Below are positions 8,408-16,832 of a stretch of 64,000 nucleotides of DNA, one piece after another. Both the position numbers and the translations under genes were made by a program. The stretch is from Pseudomonas sp. PDM04 (GTDB taxonomy: Bacteria > Pseudomonadota > Gammaproteobacteria > Pseudomonadales > Pseudomonadaceae). The notes under the pieces were generated by a model. That model did not search any database. It was given only the letters and a program-made list of their open reading frames with translations, and was not told where the DNA came from. The DNA lies in assembly GCF_014851765.1 (NCBI RefSeq), contig NZ_JACVAI010000004.1, positions 558,001 to 622,000 of the forward strand, written 5' to 3'. Every line of letters starts with the position of its first letter. Positions within the stretch are counted from its first letter, which is position 1.

Positions 8408-9283
8408 ATGCGCGCTTTACTCGTGTTGCTCAGTTTGGTGTTTTCGATGTCGCTGTCAGCGGCGGAAAAACTCAAGGTCGTCACCAGCTTCAGTATCCTC
8501 GCTGACATGACCCAACAGGTCGGCGGCGATCACATCCAGATCACCAACATGGTCGGCCCCGATGCCGATGCCCACACCTACGAACCGACGCCCGACGATG
8601 CCAAGGCCCTGCTCGGCGCCAAGCTGATCATCAAGAATGGCCTCGGTTTCGAGCCATGGCTGGATCGCCTGGTGACCAGCACCGACACCAGGGCCACGGT
8701 CATCAGTGCAAGCCACGGTGTGATCCCCCGTTCGCTGGAGGAAGACGGGGAGACCCTGCCCGACCCGCATGCCTGGCACAACCTGGCCAACGCCGAGTTG
8801 TACATCGCAAACATCACCAAAGCACTGGTAGCCGCCGACCCGGCGAACAAAACCGATTACGAACACAACAGCCAGCTGTACTTGAAACAGATCTACACGC
8901 TGCTCGCCGAAGCCAAGGCCAAGCTCGGATCACTGCCGCCAGGCAATCGCAAGATCGTCACTTCGCACGACGCCTTCGGTTATCTCGGGCAGGCCTACGG
9001 CATCGATTTCATGGCGCCGCAGGGGCTGTCCACCGAGCGCGAGCCGTCAGCGGCTGAAGTCGCTGCGCTGATCACCCAGATTCGCCAGGCCAAGGTCAAA
9101 GCGGTGTTCATGGAGAACATCAAGGACGCGCGCCTGCTCAAACAGATTGCCGATGAGAGCGACGCACACATCGGTGGCACCCTGTACTCAGACGCCCTCG
9201 CCGCGAGTGGCCCTGCCAGCACGTTCACAGGCCTGTTCGAATACAACCTCAACACGCTGTACCAGGCGCTGAGCCAGCCATGA
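8408..9283 (+). CDS. Zinc ABC transporter, substrate-binding protein
   Basis: The 291-residue periplasmic protein starts with a Sec signal (MRALLVLLSLVFSMSLSAAE) and is a cluster A-I (ZnuA/TroA-like) metal-binding protein. Ligand-containing segments are DAHTYEPTPDD near residue 55, DPHAWHNLANAE near 120, and SHDAFGYLGQAYG near 185. It lacks the long His-rich loop of ZnuA, so it resembles the AztC-like subgroup. The start at 8408 has GAGG nine bases upstream. A short palindrome (9287-9305) follows the stop. Confidence 0.9.
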   Translation: MRALLVLLSLVFSMSLSAAEKLKVVTSFSILADMTQQVGGDHIQITNMVGPDADAHTYEPTPDDAKALLGAKLIIKNGLGFEPWLDRLVTSTDTRATVISASHGVIPRSLEEDGETLPDPHAWHNLANAELYIANITKALVAADPANKTDYEHNSQLYLKQIYTLLAEAKAKLGSLPPGNRKIVTSHDAFGYLGQAYGIDFMAPQGLSTEREPSAAEVAALITQIRQAKVKAVFMENIKDARLLKQIADESDAHIGGTLYSDALAASGPASTFTGLFEYNLNTLYQALSQP

Positions 9284-9286
9284 TTC

Positions 9287-9305
9287 GTACGCCGAATCGG
9301 CGTGC
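9287..9305. terminator. Inverted repeat after the zinc-transporter genes
   Basis: The sequence contains ACGCCGA followed after one base by TCGGCGT, with an extra outer G-C pair. It is a compact palindrome directly after the stop codon with no T-run, so it is a weak terminator or RNA-stabilising hairpin at most. Confidence 0.35.
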
Positions 9306-9432
9306 ATAGATAAGTCGGTTCAACCGCCGGTGAGCGGGTGACCGGCCAACTCGCATGGCGTGACAAATGTCTAGATGACAACTGCCCGGGTTTGGCTCTA
9401 CGGTTTATGCGCGAGCACTCAAGAGCACCGAC

Positions 9433-10332
9433 ATGATCCACATCACCCTGAGCGATGGTTCATTACTTGAATACGACCAACCCGTGTCGGTGTACGAGCT
9501 CGCCGCCAGCATCAGTCCCGAGCTGGCAAAAGCCGCCGTCGCGGGCAGGGTTGACGGCGTACTGGTCGATTGTGAGTTCATGCTCCAGAACGATTCCCGG
9601 GTGAGTATCGTCACCCCCCGCGAGCCCGACGGCCTGGAGATCCTGCGACGCTCCTGCGCACTGATGCTGTCAGTGGCCGTGAAACAGCTTTATCCAAAGG
9701 CACAGTTGCAGAGCGGATCGGTGCTGGGTGACGGCTTCTTCCATGAGTTTGAATTCGAGCGTCCTCTGAACCTCGTCGATCTGGCGGGCATCGAGGCACG
9801 CATGAAAACGCTGGCGGCGACCAACCATTCGATTCGCCGTCGAAAACCCTCATCGCCCACCGATGACCTGGAGAGACTGACGCCCTACCTGCTCGGCGAC
9901 TTCGAATGCCGGTCGATCGGTCCACACGTTCCCGCAACGAGGGTGCTGCATGCATTCGCCCTCGATCACATCAGCGGCACCGCGACTCAGCGAATCTACG
10001 GCAGTTGCTGGGCTTCCCAGGAGGAACTGGACAGCTGGCGCGCCCCGCCACACGTAATGATCGTCAGCATGGACGATCGCCAGGCCGACTACGCCCAATC
10101 CGTGACTGAAACCTTGCGCCGCAGCGGCGTGCGCGCCCGTGCAGACCTGCGCAACGAGAAAATCCGCCACAAAATCCGCGAGCACAGCCAACAGGTGCCA
10201 TATCTGGTGGTGATCGGCGAAAAGGAAAAACAAGGTGGGTTTGTCACGTTGCGCAGCCGGACCGGAGAGGACTTCGGCACGATGGCGGTTGAAGCGGTGT
10301 GCGCCTGGTTGCGGTCAACGGTGGTGGTGTGA
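9433..10332 (+). CDS. Threonyl-tRNA synthetase-like protein lacking the catalytic core
   Basis: The 299-residue protein is collinear with threonyl-tRNA synthetase but has the aminoacylation domain missing. Residues 1-60 are a TGS domain. Residues ~70-195 match the N2 editing domain (KQLYPKAQLQSGSVLGDGFF, then QRIYGSCWASQEELDSW), and residues ~200-299 match the anticodon-binding domain (ADLRNEKIRHKIREH, VPYLVVIGEKE). The junction after EELDSW jumps straight to the anticodon domain. In the editing domain the usual HxxxH is replaced (RRSCALMLS), so editing is probably lost as well. ThrRS needs zinc, and ThrRS paralogues occur in Zur regulons. This one follows the zinc-transporter genes by 149 bp, so a role in zinc limitation is inferred. 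The reading frame is intact, arguing against a simple pseudogene. Confidence 0.8.
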   Translation: MIHITLSDGSLLEYDQPVSVYELAASISPELAKAAVAGRVDGVLVDCEFMLQNDSRVSIVTPREPDGLEILRRSCALMLSVAVKQLYPKAQLQSGSVLGDGFFHEFEFERPLNLVDLAGIEARMKTLAATNHSIRRRKPSSPTDDLERLTPYLLGDFECRSIGPHVPATRVLHAFALDHISGTATQRIYGSCWASQEELDSWRAPPHVMIVSMDDRQADYAQSVTETLRRSGVRARADLRNEKIRHKIREHSQQVPYLVVIGEKEKQGGFVTLRSRTGEDFGTMAVEAVCAWLRSTVVV

Positions 10333-10340
10333 ACAGTTTG

Positions 10341-10396
10341 TCGCGAGAGTGCCCGCTCCCACGTGCGTAATCCTGTGGGAGCGGGCCTGCTCGCGA
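10341..10396. repeat. REPIN-type inverted REP pair
   Basis: TCGCGAGAGTGCCCGCTCCCAC and GTGGGAGCGGGCCTGCTCGC, followed by GA, face each other around a 12-base spacer, forming a long hairpin between two convergent genes. This is the common pseudomonad REP doublet. Confidence 0.85.
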
Positions 10397-10401
10397 TGCT
10401 G

Positions 10402-10923
10402 TCAGGCCCTGGGCTTCACCGTTCCACAATCCTGCCCCAACCAGACTGCACGGGTATCGAGGCTGCCCTTTTGCTGGATGCCCGTGGCGTTGAACGTGCC
10501 GTTCACCTTGGTGGTGAACTCGCGATCACTCAGGAACGTCGCCACACCCGCGCCCTGCGCTTTGGGACAACTGAAACGGAACTTCCACTGGTTGCCGGTA
10601 CGCTCGGTGATTTCCTGGCGGCAGCCCGACTGAGGGTCCGTCAGAGGAATGTTGTCACTCTTGACCTGCTCCGGCGTCAGGCAGGCGCGAATTCCTTTGC
10701 CGCCCATGGTGATGCCCTGCTTCTCCAGCTGCGCACGCTGCTCGGGCGTCATCTGGCTTTGAATCTGGCCCAGGATCAATTGCAGATCCGGCAGGTTCTG
10801 GTCATCCACCTTCATGTTGCTCGAGGTCAGCTCCCACAGGCCCGGCTGCAGCATCTGCGCCTGAGCGGCCACGGGGAGTGCCAAACCAAAAGCCACGGCC
10901 AAGCCCAGCAGACGAACGTTCAT
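10402..10923 (-). CDS. DUF3617 family periplasmic protein
   Basis: The 173-residue product has a Sec signal (MNVRLLGLAVAFGLALPVAAQA) and a DUF3617 body beginning LQPGLWELTSSNMKV, with RACLTPEQVKSDNIP in the middle and about four cysteines. The fold is lipocalin/lipoprotein-like and the function is unknown. The ATG at 10923 is followed upstream by an AGGAGTGACACG ribosome site. It stands alone between a REPIN and the cardiolipin synthase gene. Confidence 0.82.
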   Translation of the reverse strand: MNVRLLGLAVAFGLALPVAAQAQMLQPGLWELTSSNMKVDDQNLPDLQLILGQIQSQMTPEQRAQLEKQGITMGGKGIRACLTPEQVKSDNIPLTDPQSGCRQEITERTGNQWKFRFSCPKAQGAGVATFLSDREFTTKVNGTFNATGIQQKGSLDTRAVWLGQDCGTVKPRA

Positions 10924-11054
10924 CGTGTCACTCCTGATCAGTAGTGGCCGTTAGACGTCAGCCAGGGGCTTCGGTTCAGGGGCCAATTAAATAGCGACAT
11001 TCTGCACGGAACATGGTCTGTTAAGCATTGAATCTTCAGGAGCAAGGCTGTCCC

Positions 11055-12494
11055 ATGGATTACTTTGGACCGCACCTTTTCGGTTATCTGATCGCGTTGT
11101 TGCATTCCCTGGGGCTGATCGCCGCCGTCCATGCCGTGTTGACCGTAAGGACCGCCCAGGGATCCATCGCCTGGGCCTTGTCGTTGCTGTTCATGCCTTA
11201 CCTCACGCTGATCCCGTACCTGGTCTTCGGCCGCAGCACATTCGATGGCTACATCAAGGCACGGCGACAGGCCAACGAGGAAATGCGCAAGGCCATCTCG
11301 GAGTTGAACTGGCGTCCCTGGGTGGAAGAAGCCCTGACGGCCCGCGCCTCCAACGCCTATGCATCATTGCGGGCAATGCCCAAGCTGGGGCGCATGCCGT
11401 GCCTGGCCAACAATGAAGTGCGGCTGTTGATCAATGGCCCGGCCACCTTCGAAGCGATTTTCGACGCCATCAGCCAGGCCCGGGAGGCCGTGCTGATCCA
11501 GTTCTTCATCATTCACGACGACCACCTCGGTCAACGCCTGCAAGCGCTGTTATTGAAGAAAGCCGCCGAAGGCGTCGCGGTCTATCTGCTGTACGACCGC
11601 ATCGGCAGCCATTCCCTGCCCCACAGTTACGTGCAGTCATTGCGTGATGCGGGCGTCGAAGTCAAAGCCTTCGCAACGCGCAGCGGCTGGCTGAACCGCT
11701 TCCAGGTCAACTTTCGCAACCACCGCAAGATCGTGGTGGTCGATGGCGTGCTCGGATTCGTGGGCGGGCATAACGTCGGCGACGAATACATGGGCGAGAA
11801 GCCGCCTCTGGCACCCTGGCGCGACACCCATGTCGGGGTGCGCGGGCCCGTGGTGGCCTGCATGCAGGAGTCCTTCGCCGAAGACTGGTTCTGGGCGGCC
11901 CGATCGTTGCCACCCTTGATACTGCCGGATGTGTATCCGGACGACGGTGTGCTTTGCCAATTGCTGGCCAGCGGCCCGGCGGACCCCTACGAAACCTGCT
12001 CGCTGTTCTTCGTCGAAGCCATCCATGCGGCCTCCGAGCGCGTGTGGATCACCAGCCCGTATTTCATCCCTGACGAAGCCGTGTTCTCAGCGTTACGCCT
12101 GGCGGTGCTGCGCGGTGTCGATGTGCGGATTCTGCTGCCGTCGCGCCCCGACCACCGCATCGTCTACGCCGCGTCCAGCCTGTACGCCTTCGAGGCGGTA
12201 CGCGCCGGCGTGCGGGTGTTCCGCTACGAACCGGGTTTCCTGCATCAGAAGGTGGTGTTGATCGACAGCGAAATCAGCGCCATCGGCAGCGCCAATCTTG
12301 ACAACCGCTCGTTCAGGCTGAATTTTGAAGTGATGCTGTTGACGGTAGACAGCGCCTTTGCCGGCGAGGTCGAACAGATGCTCAACGAGGACTTCGCCCA
12401 GGCCCATGAAGTGGCCCAGCAGGAAAGCCGGGAGACCCATCGCCTGCAACAGGTCGGCATGCGGATCGCCCGGCTTATTTCGCCGATTCTTTAA
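11055..12494 (+). CDS. cls: Cardiolipin synthase (phospholipase D family)
   Basis: The 479-residue inner-membrane enzyme joins two phosphatidylglycerols into cardiolipin. Two N-terminal membrane helices (residues ~5-60) are followed by two PLD catalytic motifs: NHRKIVVVDG near residue 225 and LHQKVVLID near 400. Each is followed by the conserved GG/GSAN..DxR or NxxNR environment (IGSANLDNRSFRLNFE). The ATG at 11055 has AGGAG upstream, and extension to 11028 is not needed. Its stop overlaps that of the convergent cyclopropane synthase gene by three bases, a pairing of two membrane-lipid modification genes. Confidence 0.92.
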   Translation: MDYFGPHLFGYLIALLHSLGLIAAVHAVLTVRTAQGSIAWALSLLFMPYLTLIPYLVFGRSTFDGYIKARRQANEEMRKAISELNWRPWVEEALTARASNAYASLRAMPKLGRMPCLANNEVRLLINGPATFEAIFDAISQAREAVLIQFFIIHDDHLGQRLQALLLKKAAEGVAVYLLYDRIGSHSLPHSYVQSLRDAGVEVKAFATRSGWLNRFQVNFRNHRKIVVVDGVLGFVGGHNVGDEYMGEKPPLAPWRDTHVGVRGPVVACMQESFAEDWFWAARSLPPLILPDVYPDDGVLCQLLASGPADPYETCSLFFVEAIHAASERVWITSPYFIPDEAVFSALRLAVLRGVDVRILLPSRPDHRIVYAASSLYAFEAVRAGVRVFRYEPGFLHQKVVLIDSEISAIGSANLDNRSFRLNFEVMLLTVDSAFAGEVEQMLNEDFAQAHEVAQQESRETHRLQQVGMRIARLISPIL

Positions 12495-13678
12495 GGCGTG
12501 TAGATGTCGTCCCGGGTCCAGGGCAGTTCATGGCTGCCATCCGGGTGGGCTTTCACGGCGAGGATCTGGTGCAGGTTGATCCAGCCCCTGGCGAACGCAT
12601 AGGCGCACCCCGCCAGGTACAACCGCCAGATGCGCAACGCTTGATCGGGCACCAGTTTGCCCGCCGCTTCCAGGTTGTCTTCCAGGCGCTCGCTCCAATG
12701 GTCAAGCGTGCGCGCGTAATGCAGGCGCAGGCTCTCGACATCCACAACCTCCAGACCCGCCTCGCTGATTTCGGCGGAAATCATCGACAGGTGGGGCAGT
12801 TCGCCGTTGGGGAACACATACTTCTCGATGAAATCACCGGCACCGCGTCCCACCGGACGGCCGTCGGTGTGCTTGGCGGTGATGCCATGGTTCATCACCA
12901 AGCCACCCTCCTTCACCGCGCCAAACAGGGTCTTGCAGTACTCGGCGAGATTCGCGTGGCCGACGTGTTCGAACATCCCGACGCTGACGACCTTGTCGAA
13001 CCGACCGTCCTGGGGCAGATCACGATAGTCGAGCAGCTGCAGTTCGACCTGGTCGTCCAGGCCCTCGGCGGTCACCCGTTCACGGGCCAGTGCCAGTTGC
13101 TCCTTGCTGAGGGTGATACCGAACACTTTCGCGCCGAATTCCCGTGCCGCATAACGCGCCAGACCGCCCCAACCACAACCGACGTCCAGCAGGTATTCAC
13201 CGGGTTGCAGGCGCAGCTTGCGACACAGATGCCGGAACTTGGCCTGTTGCGCTTGTTCCAGGGTCTCGCTGCCGGTTTCGAAATAGGCGCAGGAGTACGC
13301 CATGTCACTGTCGAGCCACAGCTGATAGAACGCGTTGGATAGGTCGTAGTGATAGGAAATCGCCTTGGCGTCGGTTTCCTTGTCGTGCGCGACACGCACC
13401 GGCTGGCTGTCTTCGTCCTCGCCCAAAAGCGCCTGGCTCAAGTCATCGCAGACGCGAATCACGTCGCTCATCGAGCCTTCAAGCTCAAGCTTGCCTTCGA
13501 CAAACGCGGCTCCGAGCGCGTCCAGACTAGGATGGGTGAACTGGGAAACCATTTGTGGGTCCTTGACCACAATCGTGACGCTGGGCGTCGGTCCCAGATT
13601 GAATTCGTGGCCGTCCCAGAGTCGCAGGCGTAATGGGAGCTGCAGATTCTGTAAGGCCGGTGGAAGTTGCGCGAGCAT
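12491..13678 (-). CDS. cfa: Cyclopropane-fatty-acyl-phospholipid synthase
   Basis: The 395-residue enzyme transfers a methylene group from S-adenosylmethionine to unsaturated acyl chains of membrane phospholipids. The SAM site is seen as YLLDVGCGWGGLARYAA near residue 165. The family segments KAISYHYDLSNAFYQLWLD near 105 and FIEKYVFPNGELPHLSM near 280 are also present. A 16-bp perfect palindrome lies 16-31 bp upstream of the start codon, overlapping the expected ribosome-site and promoter zone, and could be an operator. In other pseudomonads cfa is typically stationary-phase controlled. Confidence 0.92.
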   Translation of the reverse strand: MLAQLPPALQNLQLPLRLRLWDGHEFNLGPTPSVTIVVKDPQMVSQFTHPSLDALGAAFVEGKLELEGSMSDVIRVCDDLSQALLGEDEDSQPVRVAHDKETDAKAISYHYDLSNAFYQLWLDSDMAYSCAYFETGSETLEQAQQAKFRHLCRKLRLQPGEYLLDVGCGWGGLARYAAREFGAKVFGITLSKEQLALARERVTAEGLDDQVELQLLDYRDLPQDGRFDKVVSVGMFEHVGHANLAEYCKTLFGAVKEGGLVMNHGITAKHTDGRPVGRGAGDFIEKYVFPNGELPHLSMISAEISEAGLEVVDVESLRLHYARTLDHWSERLEDNLEAAGKLVPDQALRIWRLYLAGCAYAFARGWINLHQILAVKAHPDGSHELPWTRDDIYTP

Positions 13679-13693
13679 GGAATATCCCCCTGG

Positions 13694-13709
13694 TTTCAGA
13701 CGTCTGAAA
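13694..13709. promoter_or_regulatory. Perfect 16-bp palindrome upstream of cfa
   Basis: TTTCAGACGTCTGAAA is a perfect inverted repeat without spacer, 15 bases before the cfa start codon. Its position suggests an operator for a dimeric regulator, or a translation-control hairpin in the leader. No matching regulator gene is adjacent. Confidence 0.5.
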
Positions 13710-13866
13710 TGAGGTTAGACCATCCTCGAAAAATAGCAGGCTATCGATTTGATAGCCCTTTTCTATGAACGGCCCGGGCTCAACTCTCGTCGTCAACGCA
13801 AAGAAGTGATGACCGTATCCAGATGACTGCGCAAATGTCCTACAGTTCGATCAGGGCGGTACGCTG

Positions 13867-15777
13867 TCAGGACTCCCCTGCCAGCTTGAATAACGGCTCC
13901 TGAAACCGCAGCAACCGCCCGGCATTGCCCAGCACCAGCAAGGTGCTCAGGTTGTGCAACAGCGCCGCGATCATCGCCCCGGCCGCACCCAGCCAGCCGA
14001 ACGCGGCGAAGGCCACAATGGCCAGCGTCCAGCCCAGGCCTACGATCACGTTGATCTGCAAGGTGCGGCGGCACTGGCGACTCAGGCGCACGCAGGTGCC
14101 GAGGCGCCGCAAGTCACTGCCAATCAGCACGATGTCCGCCGACGCCAGGGCAATGTCAGCCCCGCCTGCACCCATGGCGACGCCGACCACACCCGCCTTG
14201 AGGGCCAGCGAATCATTGATGCCGTCGCCGACCACCATCGGCCGGAAACCGCTGTCGATTTCCTTGAGTACCCGATTGAGCTTGTCCTCGGGCAAGGCCT
14301 GGGCTTGCACATTGGGCAGACCGACATCCCGAGCCAGGGCATCCGCCACCCCCTGACGATCTCCCGTGAGCAACCATTGCCGGCCCAGCCCAAGCTCGCG
14401 CAACTCGCTCAAGGCAAACCGTGCCTCGGGTTTGACGCTGTCCGCCAGCAACAGCCAGGCGAGAAATTGCCCCTTGAGCGCGAGCCCGGCAATCGGGCCA
14501 TCGTGCTGCGGAACCGCGGAAGTCGGAATACCCAACTGCGCAAACAACTCGGGTCGACCCAGTGCGGCTTTGCCCTGCCCGGTCATGGCCACCACACCGA
14601 GTCCCTGGTGTTCGTGAATCTCCGAGAGCGGCAGCAAGTCATCCTGAGCGGCCAGGCCGGCGAGCGCACGACTGACCGGATGGCTGCTGGCGGACCCGAG
14701 ACTGGCGGCAAGCCTCAGCAGCTGACTCTGGTTCTGCGACGGGCCGTCGATGGCTTGCAGGCGCAACGTGCCAAAGGTCAGGGTTCCGGTCTTGTCGATC
14801 ACCAGCGAGGTCAGGTCGGCCAGCTCTTCAAGAAACGCCGAACTGCGAATCAGGATCCCGTGACGGGCAGCCACCGCAACACCGGCAATGGCCGTGGCGG
14901 GGGCCGACAACACCAATGCGCAGGGGCAGGCGGCCACCAACACCGCGAGCATCGCCTGGGCGTCGTTGGTGATAAACCAGGTGACAGCAGCCAACAGCAA
15001 GACCAACACCCTGTAGCTGCCGGCGTAGCGCTCGAGCAGTCGGGTGATGGGCGGCTTCGAACGTTCGGCGCTTTGCATCAGTGCAATGACTTTGCCGAGG
15101 GTCGAATCGCTGCCCGTGCGGGTCACTTCAATCCGCAGCAAGCCGTCGAGGTTGATGGCCCCACCGAATATCGACATGCCGACGCCCGCCTCCACCGGCA
15201 CCGACTCCCCGGTGATCGATGCCGTGTCGAGGCTGGCCTGGCCGGACAGCACACGGCCATCGGCGGGCACCCGATCCCCGGCGCGAACTTCTACGCAATC
15301 ACCCGGCATGAGCGCGCCGTTGTCCACCTCGAGGATGGAACCATCGGCCTGGACCTTGCGCGCATGGCTGCGTGTCAATTGAGCCAGCGAATGGATGGCC
15401 TCCTGGGAGCCAATCACGCTGCGCTCCTCCAGCACGTGGCCGAAGATCATGATGACCGGCAACAGGGCGGCGGTCAGCAGATCGCCGGTCGCCCAGGCGC
15501 CGAGCATGGCCAAGGCAATCAACTGGTCGGTGATCCCGTGCAGGCTTGGATAGCGCAGGCTGAACCACGCCGAGCGCATCACCGGCACCGCGACCAGTAG
15601 CGAGGCGCCCCCCAGCAACAATTGGCTGACACCCGTCTGCTGCGGTGACCACCAGCGCCAGGCCAGACCCAGCGCCAGCAATCCCAGGGCAAGCATGGCC
15701 AACGTCAGTTGGCGCGCGGCGCTGCGTTGTTCGGCCGACGACAACAGGCTCGGTGCGGCGGCGGTCGATGCAGTCAT
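13867..15777 (-). CDS. P1B-type heavy-metal-transporting ATPase
   Basis: The 636-residue ATPase lacks an N-terminal HMA domain. It has the P1B landmarks: actuator TGES at about 189-192, metal-site CPC at 284-286 in transmembrane helix 6, phosphorylated DKTGT at 328-332, SSHPVSRAL for the HP motif, and GDGINDSLALK near 530. Members with CPC transport Zn/Cd/Pb or Cu. It is the last gene of a four-gene operon with three SPFH-family genes, each start overlapping the previous stop. The operon is preceded by a Zur-type box, so the ATPase probably moves zinc or feeds an envelope zinc process under starvation. Direction and metal are inference. Confidence 0.88.
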   Translation of the reverse strand: MTASTAAAPSLLSSAEQRSAARQLTLAMLALGLLALGLAWRWWSPQQTGVSQLLLGGASLLVAVPVMRSAWFSLRYPSLHGITDQLIALAMLGAWATGDLLTAALLPVIMIFGHVLEERSVIGSQEAIHSLAQLTRSHARKVQADGSILEVDNGALMPGDCVEVRAGDRVPADGRVLSGQASLDTASITGESVPVEAGVGMSIFGGAINLDGLLRIEVTRTGSDSTLGKVIALMQSAERSKPPITRLLERYAGSYRVLVLLLAAVTWFITNDAQAMLAVLVAACPCALVLSAPATAIAGVAVAARHGILIRSSAFLEELADLTSLVIDKTGTLTFGTLRLQAIDGPSQNQSQLLRLAASLGSASSHPVSRALAGLAAQDDLLPLSEIHEHQGLGVVAMTGQGKAALGRPELFAQLGIPTSAVPQHDGPIAGLALKGQFLAWLLLADSVKPEARFALSELRELGLGRQWLLTGDRQGVADALARDVGLPNVQAQALPEDKLNRVLKEIDSGFRPMVVGDGINDSLALKAGVVGVAMGAGGADIALASADIVLIGSDLRRLGTCVRLSRQCRRTLQINVIVGLGWTLAIVAFAAFGWLGAAGAMIAALLHNLSTLLVLGNAGRLLRFQEPLFKLAGES

Positions 15778-16832
15778 TGGGCAGCTCCCTGAATGATCAG
15801 GCGGGAATCGTCTTTGGGGTTGACGGTGGTGACCGAACCGGCCTGCCCCATGATTGTTGGCAGGCGCTCGCGATAAATACGCAGCATCATCTGTGGATCG
15901 GTGCCCTGCTGTTGCGCCTTGGCCAGACTCAATACGGTGGCGGTGTCCGCCGACGCTTTGGCCAGTCGTTCGCTTGCCTGGGCCTGGGCGAGCTGCACGG
16001 TCCGGTCGGCACGTTCGTTGGCCGATTGCGTGAGTTTCTCGGCTTCGTTGCGCGCGTTTGCGACCGTTTTGTCGGCTTGCTGACTGGCTGTCAGGACGGC
16101 ATTGAAGGCGTTGACCGCCGGCGCCGGAAGGCTCGACTGCACGTCCACCCGCACCACCTCGATCCCCAAGCCCTGCCCGGTCGCGGTGAGTTCCACGAGG
16201 CGGCGATTGATGCCCTGCACCAGATCACCCCGCAAGCGCTCACGCCGTTCAGCGGCCTGACTGTAGGCGCCAACCAGCTCCGGTCGCGCCACCAGAATGG
16301 TGTCCAGATCCCGGGCGGCGCTCAGGGCGACTGCACTGCGCGTCACGAGTCGATCCAGTGCCGGCAACACATGCTCGCCCTGCAGCACGAACGCGTAAGG
16401 TTCGATGACTTTGTAAAAAACCCGCACATCCAATTGCACGACACCCGTATCCCCGGTCAACAAGTAACCGGAGCCCGCCAGCGCATCACTCAGTGGAGTG
16501 GCAAAGGAAGCCAGTCGATCGGCCTGCAAAGCCGCGTCGCTTCGCAGCAGATTGTCGATCCGCCGTTCGATCACCCGGTCAGCTGCCGGCAGCAGAATCA
16601 CCTGCTCGAACGGTCGTGGCCACGCAAACAGCAGGCCGGCATTCTGAATGCGATCCAGCGCGCCAAAGTGCAACACCACGGCGCGGTTCTGCGGATCAAT
16701 CTGCCGAACATTGGAAAACGCCCACGCCACGGCGGCCAGCAGCGTCACCGCAAACAGTGCAAGAAAGGCCAATTGCCCGGCCTGAATCCAGGGACTGCTC
16801 GATTCATGTGTTCCACGTGGAACGCGGCTCAT
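15774..16832 (-). CDS. SPFH/band-7 protein, HflC-like (second copy)
   Basis: The 352-residue protein has an N-terminal membrane helix (LAFLALFAVTLLAAVAWAF, residues ~21-39) and a stomatin/prohibitin/flotillin/HflK-C domain. The coiled-coil tail is rich in Ala, Glu and Gln (NARNEAEKLTQSANERADRT). It would form periplasm-facing membrane microdomain complexes. HflKC regulate FtsH in Escherichia coli, but here the partner is probably the neighbouring ATPase and the other SPFH proteins. It overlaps the ATPase start by four bases and the previous gene likewise. Confidence 0.82.
   Translation of the reverse strand: MSRVPRGTHESSSPWIQAGQLAFLALFAVTLLAAVAWAFSNVRQIDPQNRAVVLHFGALDRIQNAGLLFAWPRPFEQVILLPAADRVIERRIDNLLRSDAALQADRLASFATPLSDALAGSGYLLTGDTGVVQLDVRVFYKVIEPYAFVLQGEHVLPALDRLVTRSAVALSAARDLDTILVARPELVGAYSQAAERRERLRGDLVQGINRRLVELTATGQGLGIEVVRVDVQSSLPAPAVNAFNAVLTASQQADKTVANARNEAEKLTQSANERADRTVQLAQAQASERLAKASADTATVLSLAKAQQQGTDPQMMLRIYRERLPTIMGQAGSVTTVNPKDDSRLIIQGAAQ

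Noticed and set aside
13954..15600. Plus-strand frame of 548 codons
   Set aside because: Antisense shadow of the P1B ATPase gene, with Gln/Gly/His-rich sequence and no ribosome site.
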